A DNA stretch of 8,498 nucleotides, taken from an uncultured Sphingosinicella sp. (lineage in GTDB: Bacteria; Pseudomonadota; Alphaproteobacteria; Sphingomonadales; Sphingomonadaceae). Position numbers and translations under genes: made by a program. Shown here one piece after another: positions 6,557 through 8,498 of this stretch; positions within the stretch are counted from its first letter, which is position 1, and each line of letters begins with the position of its first letter. The notes beneath the pieces were generated by a model. It was given only the letters and a program-made list of their open reading frames with translations. It did no database searches and was not told where the DNA came from. The DNA lies in the NCBI GenBank assembly GCA_946886275.1, contig CAMPIH010000100.1, forward strand, positions 1-8,498, read 5' to 3'.

Positions 6557-7708
6557 GTGGCTCACAGCGCCGTCCAGATCGCCGCGCCTCCCAGGCGCCA
6601 GGCTGCCCCAGGCTTGAGCCCGCTCCGGCTCCACGGCCAACCTTTCTTCGAAGACAAGAACCGGGCCTTCTGGGTCCTCCAGTCGATCGGCTGGGCCGGC
6701 TATTTCATCCTCCGCACCCTGTCCGGGATCGCGAACGCGATGGAATGGAGCTACGTCCTCCATACCGCCTTGCTGACCGCCTCCGGCTATTCGATCACCC
6801 TGCTGATGGCGGCCGCCTATCGTCGCCTCATCCTGATGCGGCCGCTGGTGACCTGGGTGGCGACGGTCACGATCGTCATCGTCGCCGCCGCCGGCTTCTC
6901 CGCGATCGAGACCTGGAGCATCTCCACCTTCGTCCAGCCGGGGACCCGGCCGGAGGGGATCCGTTTCCTGGGCGCGATCCTGTTGACGGTGTCCCTGCTC
7001 GTTGCCTGGTCAGCCCTCTATTACAGCATCAACTTCTTCCTTCTGCTGGAAGAACAAAGCGACAGATTGCTCCGGCTTGAAAGTCAGGCCTCCAATGCCC
7101 AGTTGGCAATGCTCCGTTACCAGCTCAATCCACACTTCCTGTTCAACACGCTCAACTCGATTTCCACTCTGGTCCTGCTCAAGCAGACCGAGCGCGCCAA
7201 CGCCATGCTGAGCCGTTTGTCTTCCTTTCTTCGCTACACTCTGGTCAATGAATCGACCGGCCTGGTGACGATGTCGCAGGAGATCGAGACGCTGAAGCTT
7301 TATCTCGAGATCGAGAAGATGCGGTTCGAGGAGCGGCTGAGGCCGCATTTTCATATCGATCCGAGCTGCAGCCAGGTGCTATTGCCATCGCTTCTGCTTC
7401 AGCCGCTGATCGAGAATGCGATCAAATATGCGGTCACTCCGCAGGAGGAAGGCGCCGACATTTCCATCGAGGTGAAGCGGCAGGTCGACCGGGTGCTGAT
7501 CACCGTCTCCGACACGGGTCCGGGGGCCGATTCACAGTATCAGAGCCGGGCCGCTCAATCGACCGGAGTCGGACTGGCGAACATTCGCGACCGTCTGGCG
7601 CAGGCCTATGGCGACAATCACAGGTTCGAGACACAGTCGGAGACAACGGGGGGCTTCCGCGTTTTCATCGAAATTCCCTATCAAATCGAAGCCGAGGAGC
7701 CGCGATGA
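6557..7708 (+). CDS. LytS/YehU-type membrane sensor histidine kinase
   Basis: Protein of 383 residues, the kinase of a two-component system with the next gene. The GTG start is preceded by GGAG at 6544-6547 (9-nt gap); the next in-frame Met is residue 62 and would remove the first membrane segment. Four hydrophobic stretches are visible (about 37-57, 64-86, 98-118 and 137-164), then a short coiled region (165-185). The His_kinase domain (PF06580 type) has AMLRYQLNPHFLFNTLNSI with phospho-acceptor His193. The ATPase part has the N box LQPLIENAIKYA (281-292), DTGPG (319-323) and GVGLANIRDRL (337-347). There is no PAS, GAF or large periplasmic domain, so sensing must lie in the membrane bundle or with a partner. 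The gene is 61 bp after the protease stop, with no clear terminator or promoter between, so co-transcription with the protease is possible. The stop overlaps the next ATG (ATGA). The signal is unknown. Confidence 0.93.
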   Translation: MAHSAVQIAAPPRRQAAPGLSPLRLHGQPFFEDKNRAFWVLQSIGWAGYFILRTLSGIANAMEWSYVLHTALLTASGYSITLLMAAAYRRLILMRPLVTWVATVTIVIVAAAGFSAIETWSISTFVQPGTRPEGIRFLGAILLTVSLLVAWSALYYSINFFLLLEEQSDRLLRLESQASNAQLAMLRYQLNPHFLFNTLNSISTLVLLKQTERANAMLSRLSSFLRYTLVNESTGLVTMSQEIETLKLYLEIEKMRFEERLRPHFHIDPSCSQVLLPSLLLQPLIENAIKYAVTPQEEGADISIEVKRQVDRVLITVSDTGPGADSQYQSRAAQSTGVGLANIRDRLAQAYGDNHRFETQSETTGGFRVFIEIPYQIEAEEPR

Positions 7709-8498
7709 CCATTCGTACGATTCTGGTCGATGACGAACCGCTTGCCATCCAGGGCCTGCAGCTGAGGCTGGAGCCCCATGAGGATGTCGAGATCGTCGAC
7801 ACCTGCTCGAACGGGCGCGAGGCGATCCGGTCGATCAAGACCCACAAGCCGGACCTCGTCTTCCTCGACATCCAGATGCCGGGCTTCGACGGCTTTTCGG
7901 TGATCCAGGGCCTGATGGAGGTCGAACCGCCATTGTTCGTCTTCGTCACCGCTTATTCCGATCACGCGATCCGCGCCTTCGAGGCGCAGGCGGTCGACTA
8001 TCTGATGAAGCCGGTCGAGGACGCTCGGCTTGCCGACACGCTCGACCGGGTCCGCCAGCGGCTTGCCGAGAAACGCGGCGTCGAGGAGGTGGATCGCCTG
8101 AAGGAAGTGCTCGCCGAGGTCGCTCCGGAGGCCGTCGACAATGTCGAGGGGGTCGAGGACGCCCATTCGTCCAACCGCTACGAGCGGATGATCAACATCA
8201 AGGATCGCGGCCAGATCTTCCGGGTCGACGTCGACAGCATCGAGAAGATCGACGCCGCCGGCGACTATATGTGCATCTATACCGGCGACAACACGCTGAT
8301 CCTCCGGGAGACGATGAAGGATCTGGAGAAGCGCCTCGATCCGCGCCGTTTCCAGCGCGTTCACCGCTCGACGATCGTCAATCTCGACCAGGTCAAGCAA
8401 GTGAAGCCGCATACCAATGGCGAATGCTTCCTCGTCCTGGGCTCGGGATCGCAGGTCAAGGTCAGCCGTTCCTACCGCGACGTGGTGGCGAGGTTCGT
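7705..8498 (+). CDS. LytTR-family response regulator (3' end cut by window edge)
   Basis: Response regulator and likely transcription factor partnered with the upstream kinase. 264 codons are visible with no stop; LytTR domains normally end near this point, so probably only a few residues are missing. The receiver domain covers about 1-120: acidic pair Asp9/Asp10, phospho-acceptor Asp55 in VFLDIQMPG, Thr82 in FVTAYSD and Lys102 in YLMKPVED. A charged linker (about 120-158, many Glu/Asp) leads to the LytTR DNA-binding domain (159 to the edge), with INIKDRGQIFRVDVDSIEKI, AAGDYMCIYTGD, FQRVHRSTIVNLDQV and KVSRSYRDVVARF. The start ATG at 7705 has a strong GAGGAG at 7694-7699 (5-nt gap) and overlaps the kinase stop by 4 bp, so translation is coupled. 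No direct-repeat LytTR target site was recognised in the window, so its regulon is not shown. Confidence 0.94.
   Translation, partial: MTIRTILVDDEPLAIQGLQLRLEPHEDVEIVDTCSNGREAIRSIKTHKPDLVFLDIQMPGFDGFSVIQGLMEVEPPLFVFVTAYSDHAIRAFEAQAVDYLMKPVEDARLADTLDRVRQRLAEKRGVEEVDRLKEVLAEVAPEAVDNVEGVEDAHSSNRYERMINIKDRGQIFRVDVDSIEKIDAAGDYMCIYTGDNTLILRETMKDLEKRLDPRRFQRVHRSTIVNLDQVKQVKPHTNGECFLVLGSGSQVKVSRSYRDVVARF

Noticed and set aside
7681..8412. Minus-strand open frame of 243 codons opposite the response regulator
   Set aside because: Shadow of the LytTR regulator; no recognisable domain and it covers a conserved receiver and LytTR domain on the plus strand.

Overview
The window is a high-GC, tightly packed piece of bacterial chromosome. 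It most likely comes from an alphaproteobacterium, and a Sphingomonadales-type organism fits best. The evidence is the imuA-imuB-dnaE2 gene order, the GTTC-N7-GTTC LexA box typical of alphaproteobacteria upstream of imuA, and the style of the M16 protease and the LytS/LytTR pair. The genus is an inference; no rRNA or other marker is present.

Left half, minus strand (about 3512 down to 1): an SOS mutagenesis operon reading imuA > imuB > dnaE2. imuA and imuB overlap by 101 bp, imuB and dnaE2 overlap by 4 bp (ATGA), and dnaE2 runs off the left edge just before its catalytic acidic residues. A perfect LexA box (3515-3529) lies immediately upstream of imuA. Together these genes encode the damage-inducible translesion synthesis mutasome: DnaE2 is the polymerase, ImuB is the catalytically degenerate Y-family adaptor, and ImuA is the RecA-like accessory protein.

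Right half, plus strand (3616 to 8498): a secreted, two-repeat M16 (insulinase/pitrilysin-like) zinc protease is transcribed divergently from imuA across a region of about 100 bp. A GTG-started LytS-type membrane histidine kinase follows 61 bp after the protease stop. A LytTR-family response regulator overlaps the kinase by 4 bp (ATGA) and is cut off by the right edge, with only a few residues probably missing. The end of the protease gene holds a 12-bp tandem duplication, an 11-bp inverted repeat and a 13-codon micro-ORF that overlaps its stop codon.

No RNA genes, insertion sequences, CRISPR arrays or gene-free stretches over 300 bp were seen. The systems belong to known families. I found no convincing evidence for a wholly new system; the interest lies in gene overlaps, the divergent SOS promoter and the structured protease 3' end.
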